A stretch of 64,000 nucleotides of DNA, taken from contig PAVO01000007.1 in the NCBI GenBank assembly GCA_002713215.1, positions 248,001 to 312,000 on the forward strand, in the 5' to 3' direction. Below are positions 48,793 through 56,364 of this stretch, piece by piece (within the stretch, counting starts at the first letter, position 1; each line of letters starts with the position of its first letter). The notes beneath the pieces are model-generated. The model was given only the letters and a program-made list of their open reading frames with translations, was not told the origin of the DNA and made no database searches. Source of the DNA: Crocinitomicaceae bacterium. Its GTDB lineage: Bacteria > Bacteroidota > Bacteroidia > Flavobacteriales_G > Salibacteraceae. The translations under genes and the position numbers were made by a program.

Positions 48793-49381
48793 CGCTTTCG
48801 TCGCAAAGAACGGATGGATCCGTTTACCAATCGACCCTCAACTAGAGGACGTTGCACAAGATTTCAGAAAAGAACGAGACGAAATCTACGGCAATATATA
48901 CGAAGAAAAAGATACTGACAGTCGCTGGGTTGGTGACTTGGGGGAGTGGGTATTCAATTCTTTCCTTGGGGCATCAGGAATAAACGGCAGTCAATGGCTA
49001 AAAGAGCAAGATGCGGCAGGTAAAGCTGATTTTATATTGCCAGGAGACTTCTCTCTTGGTGTGAAGACGGTTAAGCGCAAAGTGACACCAAAACCTTCTT
49101 ACACAGCCCAGATAACTGCAAAACATGCCAAAGAACCTGTTCATGGCTATTTCTTTTTATGCTATGACTTTGTTCAGCGCTCAATGTGGCTACTTGGCGG
49201 GATCAGTAAAGAAAAATTCTTGCGGTACGCGAAATATTACGGCCCTGGTGACAAAGTTCATGATAACTACACGATAAGGCCGGGGCATGAAATCTATAAC
49301 ATTGAGTTAAAACATTTAACCCCACCTCAAAGATTTCTTGATTTAGCTTTATCTCTCCAGCAATCAGCGCAGGTGGCTTAA
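48788..49381 (+). CDS. Putative PD-(D/E)xK nuclease-like protein
   Basis: The 197-residue product has GDLGEWVFNSFLG (Glu53) and KADFILPGDFSLGVKTVKRK with Asp81 and Lys93. The usual middle acidic residue of ExK is Gly91 here, so activity is doubtful. The plan otherwise fits a phage-type or restriction-like nuclease. It lies alone after a 91-bp gap and is convergent with a large unknown gene. Together with 47646 it makes this a nuclease-rich stretch. Confidence 0.55.
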   Translation: MGAFVAKNGWIRLPIDPQLEDVAQDFRKERDEIYGNIYEEKDTDSRWVGDLGEWVFNSFLGASGINGSQWLKEQDAAGKADFILPGDFSLGVKTVKRKVTPKPSYTAQITAKHAKEPVHGYFFLCYDFVQRSMWLLGGISKEKFLRYAKYYGPGDKVHDNYTIRPGHEIYNIELKHLTPPQRFLDLALSLQQSAQVA

Positions 49382-49408
49382 CAGTGTAGTAAGCCACCTG
49401 CTCTATCG

Positions 49409-50920
49409 TTAGCTAGATTTAAAGCGTTGATTAATAGATGGAGTGATATCTTGATCTTGCTCTGGTTTATCTTGCTCTGGCGGCTTAACTTCCGGCTTTG
49501 ACTCTAACGCCATATCTTTAACCATTCTTTCTTCTATCGTGGTTTCAACTAGCGAAACTAGTTTAGGCGCATCAAGTTCACCATACTTGAAGCCTTGTGA
49601 TATTTCTTGTTCCATAGGCGCAGTGTAACCAAGCACGTCTTTAACAATATCATTAAGCTTTGAAGCCTTTTGAGCTGGCTCTAAAATACTGTACTGCGCA
49701 ATAGCATGCTCAAAGGCAGTAGTCAGTTCCTCCCTTAGTCCGCGCAATGGTAATCCATGTGACGAGGGTTTCACTTCTATTTCAAAGGATTCATCGTCCA
49801 TTGAATAATTATCGACTAAGAAATCTTTCACAGAGTCTTTAATCAAATCCAACGTGTATGCTGACACCGGAAACTCTGGTGACATAAGAACTTGTGCACT
49901 CATTTCTTGCCAGGCATCTGGCATGTCGTTCACCGTCATGTGTTTAAGGCGTATTCTTGCAGGGATATTTTCATCATAGTCAACGTCCTCAATATTGGCA
50001 TCGCCCTTGGCAATAAGTTTTACATCGATTTGAGGGAGAATTTTACCTTCCTCAATGTCCTCATCACCGATAATCGAATACGCCGTTTCTAACTGAATTG
50101 CGTCGCGGATCTCGTCCAGTAAATCGTCTTCTGCAAGGTTGGGTTCGAAGCCATATCCATCTTCATCGCTGATATCGTTCCAATCAAGCTTCATAGAGAA
50201 ATTAAATTCAACGGCGTGCTTCTCTAGTCCGGCAGCAAGCATTGCTTGTTCAAACTTGGCCTCAAACTCTGGATCATACGTTTTTAGGGGTTTTTCAACA
50301 CCGGGAACCGAGATAGAGTGATGGGCGCCATGATCTCTTGCTATAGCGACATTCTGACCCTCAGGTAAAACAAATCGATTAGTCGAAGCTTCTATATACT
50401 CTCGATTATTTTTGGGGCCTACACGTCGAATCAATTCTCCATGCTGTTTGGCAAGGCTAATCATTGATGCTTTGGCTGCGTAGCTTTTGGGATCGTTTGT
50501 TCGTAGGAATAAATTCCAATCATTTAGCTCAACAGATGCGAGTTCTTGGCCATCACGATGAATCTGTAAAGAAGGGATTTCAGACTCTAAGTCAGGTACA
50601 GCAACCTGCGCACCATCAGGTAGCAAGTAGCGCTGCGTTTCCTGTTTAAAGTTGTTTACAATGCGTTTTGCTGAATCGAGCCTATTACGCTGTCCAAAAT
50701 TAACAACCAATTCTTTTTCAAGCCTTTCCAGCGCACCACCATCATTAATGATGCTACGTTTTTCTGGTAAACCTTCAACGCTATAATTGACGTAGGGGCG
50801 CTTGGAAAATTGGACGCCAGTAATCTGGTCGTCTTTTCCCATGATCTTTAATTCATAACCTGAGCGAAGGCCGTGTGCTTTCATCAGTTCATCAATGTTT
50901 TCGCGTGTTAAAGAAGACAT
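49409..50920 (-). CDS. Large unknown acidic protein with internal repeat
   Basis: The start is ATG at 50920 with AAGGA 6 nt upstream. The 503-residue product is acidic in its second half (DWNDISDEDGYGFEPNLAEDDLL). A motif recurs as R(Y/F)(L/V)LP(D/E)G(A/Q) with V(A) near residues 100 and 190, so part of it is duplicated. There is no signal peptide and no recognised domain. Its size and acidity recall structural or scaffold proteins of phages or plasmids, but this is inference. It ends with a P-E-Q-D-rich tail. Confidence 0.55.
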   Translation of the reverse strand: MSSLTRENIDELMKAHGLRSGYELKIMGKDDQITGVQFSKRPYVNYSVEGLPEKRSIINDGGALERLEKELVVNFGQRNRLDSAKRIVNNFKQETQRYLLPDGAQVAVPDLESEIPSLQIHRDGQELASVELNDWNLFLRTNDPKSYAAKASMISLAKQHGELIRRVGPKNNREYIEASTNRFVLPEGQNVAIARDHGAHHSISVPGVEKPLKTYDPEFEAKFEQAMLAAGLEKHAVEFNFSMKLDWNDISDEDGYGFEPNLAEDDLLDEIRDAIQLETAYSIIGDEDIEEGKILPQIDVKLIAKGDANIEDVDYDENIPARIRLKHMTVNDMPDAWQEMSAQVLMSPEFPVSAYTLDLIKDSVKDFLVDNYSMDDESFEIEVKPSSHGLPLRGLREELTTAFEHAIAQYSILEPAQKASKLNDIVKDVLGYTAPMEQEISQGFKYGELDAPKLVSLVETTIEERMVKDMALESKPEVKPPEQDKPEQDQDITPSINQRFKSS

Positions 50921-50973
50921 CCCTTCTCCTTGTAAATATACAATCCGTGTTAAGGTTGATTGTATCACGCAAA

Positions 50974-51001
50974 TAAAAACCCAGCCGATTTGACTGGGTT
51001 T
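50974..51001 (-). terminator. Terminator of the lipoprotein gene
   Basis: AAACCCAG and CTGGGTTT pair around CCGATTTGA; the T run is on the minus strand, just beyond the 51028 stop. Confidence 0.8.
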
Positions 51002-51027
51002 CTATTTATTCTTGATGGAGTAAACTG

Positions 51028-51972
51028 TTAGCCTGCGCTACAAGGCATGAGGGATGGGTCGAGGATTGCTCCTAGAAACTCATAATCGCTTTTCCATAAC
51101 TTGCTTTGAACATCCATAAATTCAGCGTTACCCACAAATTGCGATGCAGCTTCATCACTGACATACAACGTGCCATCAAGATCAATTAACGGAACAGCAT
51201 CACCAGCTTTAAGTGTTACGTCTCTGATCTTACCGTTAATTTCACTTAGATATTCAGCAACCAAATCTTGAGCGTCAGATAGCTTAGCTTTCAGTTCTGT
51301 TTCTGAGTAATATTCGTTCGTCGAGTAATCACGATTGTAGAACTTTCCAGCAAACGTATCGAGTAAAGATTGGCGATAATTACTATCAACATCTTTTGAT
51401 GCAGCATTCATTGCGCGATCTAAATCTGACTGTTTGAAGTCGTCTGAACCATAGAATGCCGCTTTAGCAACCTTTTGCAGAACTTCGCGTTCAGATTTAA
51501 GATTGGCAATGTCGTACTTTGCATCGAACATAGCATTTAACGCTGCAAGTACAGGGGCTGCCGATGTGTTCTCGACATCAAAAGTAAGGGTTACATCATC
51601 TGTCTTGCCAGCACCATCGGTGCCTGTAATTTTAACAGTAAACTCACCTGAATACTCTAGGTCTGAAATTGAAACGTTTACTGTGCTTCCATTTACAGTT
51701 GCAGTAATAGCACCATCTTCGAAGTCCTGATAACTAACGTCTACGGCATAAGTTGCACTGCCAGAGCCACCTTTAGATGTTAGATTAAACTCGAAAGATG
51801 ATGACTCTGTGACATCAGAATTTACTTGAGGCGTGTTCACAGTAAATGCCGTTGGAGTCGTACCGGTTCCACCATTATTGTTTCCGGTATCACTGCCGCC
51901 ACCGCCACCACAAGCTGCAAGTGTTAAAGTTGCCATTGCGACCAAGTAACCTTTAATTGAATTCTTATACAT
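51028..51972 (-). CDS. Lipoprotein with Ig-like domain, unknown function
   Basis: The start is ATG at 51972 with GAGGA before it. The signal MYKNSIKGYLVAMATLTLAAC has a lipobox ending in Cys21, then a glycine-rich linker. A beta-rich domain (about residues 45-135, with TVKITGTDGAGKTDDVTLTF) resembles Ig/cadherin folds, and the C-terminal half is helical (ALNAMFDAKYDIANLKSER). It is anchored in the outer or inner membrane. It is divergent from 52200, and the intergenic region holds a perfect AACAAC-N6-GTTGTT repeat. Confidence 0.65.
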   Translation of the reverse strand: MYKNSIKGYLVAMATLTLAACGGGGGSDTGNNNGGTGTTPTAFTVNTPQVNSDVTESSSFEFNLTSKGGSGSATYAVDVSYQDFEDGAITATVNGSTVNVSISDLEYSGEFTVKITGTDGAGKTDDVTLTFDVENTSAAPVLAALNAMFDAKYDIANLKSEREVLQKVAKAAFYGSDDFKQSDLDRAMNAASKDVDSNYRQSLLDTFAGKFYNRDYSTNEYYSETELKAKLSDAQDLVAEYLSEINGKIRDVTLKAGDAVPLIDLDGTLYVSDEAASQFVGNAEFMDVQSKLWKSDYEFLGAILDPSLMPCSAG

Positions 51973-52072
51973 AATTTTTCCTCTGCGGGGTAAGTCACAC
52001 ATTAAACAAGATAACAAAAACTTATTCAATCATCTAAATACACAATTATATTACCATACAATACTCATAAAT

Positions 52073-52090
52073 AACAACTTTTTAGTTGTT
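52073..52090. promoter_or_regulatory. AACAAC-N6-GTTGTT inverted repeat in a divergent promoter region
   Basis: AACAAC, TTTTTA, GTTGTT form a perfect 6-6-6 dyad between the divergent lipoprotein and 52200 genes. The same form occurs at 53385-53402. Confidence 0.5.
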
Positions 52091-52184
52091 GGTGGTGTTT
52101 TTTAATACAAAAAGGTTCCCCTCTCGCCATATTCCGTTATAATAGCTGCACACTGACTTTCTCCCATGGAATGGGTTAATCACA

Positions 52185-52196
52185 ACATAAGGATGT
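52185..52196 (+). promoter_or_regulatory. Possible CsrA-like hairpin before 52200
   Basis: ACAT and ATGT enclose AAGG, with the ribosome site in the loop and start at 52200. The pairing is short and the core is imperfect. Confidence 0.3.
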
Positions 52197-52199
52197 ATA

Positions 52200-52838
52200 A
52201 TGTCTACACCTATCTTATTTAACTTCCGCTTAATCGACGATCCTACTGGAAAACGCCCAGCACACATTGCAGATGTAGCTTTAAGCCAATTTGGTTTAGT
52301 AGAATCTGGTTTGCAGCTACGCTGTGAATTCAATCCACAAGAAACAGCTAAGTGGGGCGTTTATATTGTTGATGTTCGTGGTGGTGACTTCGGTTACTTT
52401 ACTGCACTTGCCGGTCGAGATCTGGAACGCAATCCAGACGGCTCTCTGGCTGAAGATCCAAATAAAATTGAAAAGTACCGCGCACTCTCAAACGCAGTCA
52501 GCTTCATGCTTAACGAGTGGTTCGGCGCGTACAATGATCGCCCATCTCATGTGAAGCCTGAAGAGCTGGCGAAGGTTCTGGCTGAAGAAGTCTTTGCTTT
52601 AAGCCAAGATCATGCGATTAAAGATGAGCTTGTTGTTTATCTGATTCAAACTGGCTTGAAGCAAAAAGATGTTATGCTGGCATTAGCTAAAGCAAGTGAC
52701 TTCTTCCGCTATAATATCCCTGCCTATCATCTGCGAGGCAATGGTGAAGCTGGCGAGATAAATGACGTTGTTGAAGAAATTGAGCCGGAAAAACTTCCCA
52801 GCATGCCAAGTGCTTCTAACGACGAAGATGCAAAGTAA
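52200..52838 (+). CDS. Unknown cytoplasmic protein
   Basis: The 212-residue product begins MSTPILFNFRLIDDPTGKRPAH and has the motif WGVYIVDVRGGDFGYFTALAGRDL, then a helical C-terminal part. No signal peptide or membrane segment is seen. I do not recognise a family. It has its own terminator and a promoter region shared with the divergent lipoprotein. Confidence 0.55.
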   Translation: MSTPILFNFRLIDDPTGKRPAHIADVALSQFGLVESGLQLRCEFNPQETAKWGVYIVDVRGGDFGYFTALAGRDLERNPDGSLAEDPNKIEKYRALSNAVSFMLNEWFGAYNDRPSHVKPEELAKVLAEEVFALSQDHAIKDELVVYLIQTGLKQKDVMLALAKASDFFRYNIPAYHLRGNGEAGEINDVVEEIEPEKLPSMPSASNDEDAK

Positions 52839-52856
52839 GCAAAAACACCAATGATG

Positions 52857-52882
52857 AAAACCCGGCTTAGGCCGGGTTTTTT
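52857..52882 (+). terminator. Terminator after 52200-52838
   Basis: AAAACCCGGC and GCCGGGTTTTTT pair around TTAG, just after the stop. Confidence 0.85.
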
Positions 52883-52949
52883 GTGCCTGCAACAATATAA
52901 TCACTCAAACATTGAAATATATCAATTGACTCGCAGGGCTCAACTTGAT

Positions 52950-52968
52950 ACCATTTTTGTTGTTATCA
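52950..52968 (+). promoter_or_regulatory. Promoter region of 52993 with ATAACAAC-type half-site
   Basis: CATTTTTGTTGTTATCAT is nearly identical to the stretch upstream of 47646. TATCAT would be the -10. Confidence 0.4.
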
Positions 52969-52992
52969 TTGTTGATAAATATGGAGTTGATT

Positions 52993-53382
52993 ATGAAATT
53001 TTGGTCTTGTGTTCTCGCTTTTTTCGTTGCGCTTGCGGTATTTGGCCCTGATGAAGAAAACACACTTGCGGCGCGTATATCTGAAAACTTTGCAAACCTA
53101 CATGCTGAAGGGGTTTATGCATCTAGCAATAGTAACGTGCGATATTATTCGGTAAGCAGAACTGTTGATGAGCAGCAATATTATTTACGAAAACTTGTCG
53201 ATGCTTCACAAGCCATACCTTCTGACTGTACTCAGGCTAAATCACACATACTTAGTGCCTATAAAGATGCAGTGGACAATAAAGTTACGCTAGATTGGGA
53301 CGATGTAATAAATACGGTAAGCTCAGCAAAGCAATACTGCATTAGCATGGGTAGCGTGTCAGACGTTCTAAATTCGCGATAG
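52993..53382 (+). CDS. Small exported protein, unknown
   Basis: The start is ATG at 52993 with GGAG 6 nt upstream. The 129-residue product has a signal peptide (MKFWSCVLAFFVALAVFG), then a short helical protein with a single Cys pair. It begins PDEENTLAARISENF after the signal. No family is recognised. It precedes the large secreted protein at 53462. Confidence 0.5.
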   Translation: MKFWSCVLAFFVALAVFGPDEENTLAARISENFANLHAEGVYASSNSNVRYYSVSRTVDEQQYYLRKLVDASQAIPSDCTQAKSHILSAYKDAVDNKVTLDWDDVINTVSSAKQYCISMGSVSDVLNSR

Positions 53383-53384
53383 AT

Positions 53385-53402
53385 AACAACGAATATGTTG
53401 TT
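53385..53402. promoter_or_regulatory. AACAAC-N6-GTTGTT inverted repeat upstream of 53462
   Basis: AACAAC, GAATAT, GTTGTT is a perfect 6-6-6 dyad, 6 bp after the previous stop. TTATGAT nearby could be a -10. Confidence 0.5.
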
Positions 53403-53461
53403 TTGTGTTATGATTACGGTGAAAATTTCCCAGCAAACTCTCCAGAATTACAGGAATAGTC

Positions 53462-56041
53462 ATGTTTTATCGTAATCGTTTCGCGCAAATCATCATGGGC
53501 GCACTGCTGGTTATTGCAGGCAATGCTAGTGCTAATGCAGATGCACCGAAAGATTTCTCAATAACCAGTGATACATCACAGGTTTTAGAGCCATTCAAGT
53601 ACATCACAGAGGGTGAGCGCTGCTTTGGTAAAGATCGTCAGCAAGGTATGATGTGTCGCGATGATGGTGCTAACCTTTACATGTACTTCACCAACTATAA
53701 CTCATATCACATGGGATTCATGCGGTATGGATTCTTAAAAGATGATCCTCGCCGCACTATCGGAACAAATCACTCTCTAGGACTAACCTTGACCGGCGGT
53801 AAATACCTTAAAGATGGTGTCGTATACCAAGATGGTGAAGATATCCGAAGCATAGAGAGGTTTAACGACCTTGAATATATAGATCCCAGAGAGCTTTATG
53901 CAGGGAAAGATATGCCAGGGTGGATTTCTATGTTTATGGGCATGCAGTCTGCAACAACACCTATCCCAGATTTAAAAGGGGGTAACCGCTTTGATGTGTG
54001 GATATGGTATCCGGCAGACCCTTCACGATATGTTCGGTATTCCCGCGTAGAAAAACTAAAGAACGCACCTGCAAAAACAGCTTCATGGTACCCATTTATT
54101 GATGACTCTCGCGGTGGACATTATTATCACCATATCACCAACCGTGGGTATGGAAACTGGATCAAAGCAAGCTTCGATGCCCACCCTACACACCATAATG
54201 CAGGGTTAAGCAGTCTTGTTGGTGCATTAAGGGAAGGTGGCACTGATGCACCGGGTGACGGTGTTGACTATTTTTCAAGAACAACAGCATTCTCCCTTGT
54301 GTTCGATCACGCAAAGACTCAAGCATCCCCTTTTGAATTAGCAACGGATGGCTGGCATGTAAGGCATCAGGCAGAGGAAAACGAAGAAACTATCGCGAAC
54401 GTCGCGATTGGTTACGACCCTTATCAGCGTCGATTCGACATTAGCTTTGAAGATAAGTACCGCTGTGGTGAATGCAACGGTAAGTATCAGCTTCGCTACA
54501 GCTTTGAGCCAATAACGAATGATAATATTGATTCGGCCAAGTACGTAGATAAGCTTGAAAACTTCTTCATTGAAGATGATAACGATGACAATTTTATCAT
54601 CAAGCCAAACCCGGGATACAACCAGGTATGGGCAAGCTTTGATGTGACTAATGAAGATCACCGTCGATTTTTGAATGGAGACACTCTATATTTTTCTGTT
54701 CAAGATCTATCTGAGCGCAATTTTGCTTACGATGCTCGCGATGATGAAATTGTTAAAACGTCCTCTGGACAATATATCAAACGACGAGATCTTGTAAAAA
54801 CTATCAGTTATGACTTTAAAGGTTACAGTAGCAGCCCGACAATAACTGGTCACTCCTATGCTTCAACTGTGGTCAACATGCCTGTAACAGTGGAATATGA
54901 CCTCTATGACATATGGGATTCTTATGATTTTAACTATGACACTGACTCTAGTGTTGATGTGACACACGAAATCAACAATAAGACCATGAAGGTAACTTTC
55001 ACTCCGCATCAAATTGGCGAATTCAAAGTATCTTTAAGCTTCAAAGACTCCAAAGGTCAGTTGCGCGCCAGAAAGGCATTCACCCTATATTCTGACCCTG
55101 AAGATTGTCGTGCAGATCCATCATGCGGAGAGCACCTGCTGGTTGATTTCCTAGTGAGCGATGACGCTTCGACATTGCCTGTACCTAGCTGGCAGAATAT
55201 TTTCCATGACGTTTATTCCGGCTATAACGATGGAGGAATTGGCACAAACGTAGGCTCGAATGGTGACTACAATTATCAAGGTATTTCCGGCGATCCTATA
55301 GCGTTTGATTCAAAGGATATGCTACGTATCGACATCAAAAATGTAGGCAACCTTCCAGAATTAGTTAAGCCAGAAGTTTCCACGGATTTTGATGGACGAC
55401 GTTACAATGGCGGTTCTTGGACTCAGCTTCGTGAACAAGACATAATGCCAGGCAAAACGATATCGTGGTATGTACCTATCTCTGAAATAGCATCTGGTAC
55501 ATTGGATATGATTAATGTTCACCTACCTAATGACGGGCAAACGCTGCGTTTAGACAGCTTATCTGTCATTACTGGACAAGACGGGAATTTATCAGATGGA
55601 AACCTTTCGCTTGTTGATTTTTATTATAAAGACGACAAGCATCTTACCGAGGTTGACGGTTGGACTTCTCCCTTTATCCACAAATACAGTGGAAACAAAG
55701 TTGGAACGGTTGCAATTGCTGTGGGTAAAGAAGGGGCTTACAACCACCAGGGGATTTCAGGAAACAATACACTATACGGCGGCGTGGCTAAGCTTGAATG
55801 GGTAAACCATAGTTCAAAAAGCTACACCTTTTCACCTATGGTAACATTTAACAACACTACGTCTCCTTCATCGAGCAATTCCGACGATTGGTTTAGAACA
55901 GATGAAGTAACGGTTCCGGCCAAGAGCAAGGTTATTATTGACGTCCCTATACCTGAAAATGGGATAAACATTATTAACGTAAGTGTAGGAATTAACCAAC
56001 CGGGTGATTTAGGGTTAAATCGAATCACTTACCACGAATAA
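53462..56041 (+). CDS. Large secreted protein with two C-terminal beta-sandwich repeats
   Basis: The 859-residue protein has a signal peptide (MFYRNRFAQIIMGALLVIAGNASA). The N-terminal half is unrecognised. The last 290 residues or so form two homologous units of about 145 residues: both start with (L/S)LVDF, include Y(S)G..., then (D/A)YN(Y/H)QGISG and end in a strand with (M)INV. Such units resemble carbohydrate-binding beta-sandwiches. It lies directly before the integrative element, whose left repeat begins 7 bp after its stop. A role at the cell surface or in matrix binding is plausible. Confidence 0.6.
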   Translation: MFYRNRFAQIIMGALLVIAGNASANADAPKDFSITSDTSQVLEPFKYITEGERCFGKDRQQGMMCRDDGANLYMYFTNYNSYHMGFMRYGFLKDDPRRTIGTNHSLGLTLTGGKYLKDGVVYQDGEDIRSIERFNDLEYIDPRELYAGKDMPGWISMFMGMQSATTPIPDLKGGNRFDVWIWYPADPSRYVRYSRVEKLKNAPAKTASWYPFIDDSRGGHYYHHITNRGYGNWIKASFDAHPTHHNAGLSSLVGALREGGTDAPGDGVDYFSRTTAFSLVFDHAKTQASPFELATDGWHVRHQAEENEETIANVAIGYDPYQRRFDISFEDKYRCGECNGKYQLRYSFEPITNDNIDSAKYVDKLENFFIEDDNDDNFIIKPNPGYNQVWASFDVTNEDHRRFLNGDTLYFSVQDLSERNFAYDARDDEIVKTSSGQYIKRRDLVKTISYDFKGYSSSPTITGHSYASTVVNMPVTVEYDLYDIWDSYDFNYDTDSSVDVTHEINNKTMKVTFTPHQIGEFKVSLSFKDSKGQLRARKAFTLYSDPEDCRADPSCGEHLLVDFLVSDDASTLPVPSWQNIFHDVYSGYNDGGIGTNVGSNGDYNYQGISGDPIAFDSKDMLRIDIKNVGNLPELVKPEVSTDFDGRRYNGGSWTQLREQDIMPGKTISWYVPISEIASGTLDMINVHLPNDGQTLRLDSLSVITGQDGNLSDGNLSLVDFYYKDDKHLTEVDGWTSPFIHKYSGNKVGTVAIAVGKEGAYNHQGISGNNTLYGGVAKLEWVNHSSKSYTFSPMVTFNNTTSPSSSNSDDWFRTDEVTVPAKSKVIIDVPIPENGINIINVSVGINQPGDLGLNRITYHE

Positions 56042-56046
56042 CAACA
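56038..56046 (+). repeat. ATAACAACA direct repeat, left copy
   Basis: The nine bases recur at 63901-63909 at the other end of the element. They may be part of the recombination core or an attachment site. The 8-mer ATAACAAC also recurs elsewhere in the region. Confidence 0.45.
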
Positions 56047-56047
56047 G

Positions 56048-56071
56048 GCCGCACATGTTGGAGTATATAGT
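56048..56071 (+). repeat. Left terminal inverted repeat of the element
   Basis: GCCGCACATGTTG, then GAG, then TATATAGT. It matches the right end at 63894-63917 in inverted form at 21 of 24 positions. Confidence 0.8.
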
Positions 56072-56141
56072 AAAAACAATGTCTATTCGCGCGTGAGTGA
56101 GTGACAGAGCTTTATATATAAGGTCAGCGGGCTTTAATTCA

Positions 56142-56178
56142 AACGTACATACTATGTATAATAGTATGTACGTTTTTT
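56142..56178 (+). terminator. Terminator just inside the left end of the element
   Basis: AACGTACATACTA pairs with TAGTATGTACGTT (13 bp, 7-nt loop), and TTTTTT follows. It points into the element and may shield the element operon from reading in from the 53462 gene. Confidence 0.85.
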
Positions 56179-56364
56179 ATTTGCGCCGAGTCCTTCGGCG
56201 GTAACCATTCATCCATGAACTTTTGTTCAGTGTTAAATTGTACCTTTTGAGTGCGACTTGTTCCAACAAGTCGGGAGAGATCGGAGTTTACGTCATTGGT
56301 TTAGCAGGACGGGGATAGTTGTTTGTGGCAAGTACAGAGTTGTCGCCGCATCCATGCGGCTTTG
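56179..56364. other. Hairpin-rich segment between left end and RecD-like gene
   Basis: CGCCGA/TCGGCG (near 56184-56200), TGAAC/GTTCA (near 56215-56229), CGACTTGTT-CC-AACAAGTCG (56254-56273) and GCCGCAT-CC-ATGCGGC (56345-56360) all fall in under 190 bp. The last lies just beyond the RecD-like stop. There is no ORF with support. A structured RNA, or a relic of a recombination site, is possible. Confidence 0.4.

Noticed and set aside
53445..53461. CsrA site before 53462
   Set aside because: TTACAGGAATAGT has ACA-GGA, but the stem does not pair beyond two bases; I left it out of the hairpin set.
43071..56041. Extension of the integrative element to include 43-56 kb as cargo
   Set aside because: The left inverted repeat begins at 56048 and I found no further copy of GCCGCACATGTTG to the left.
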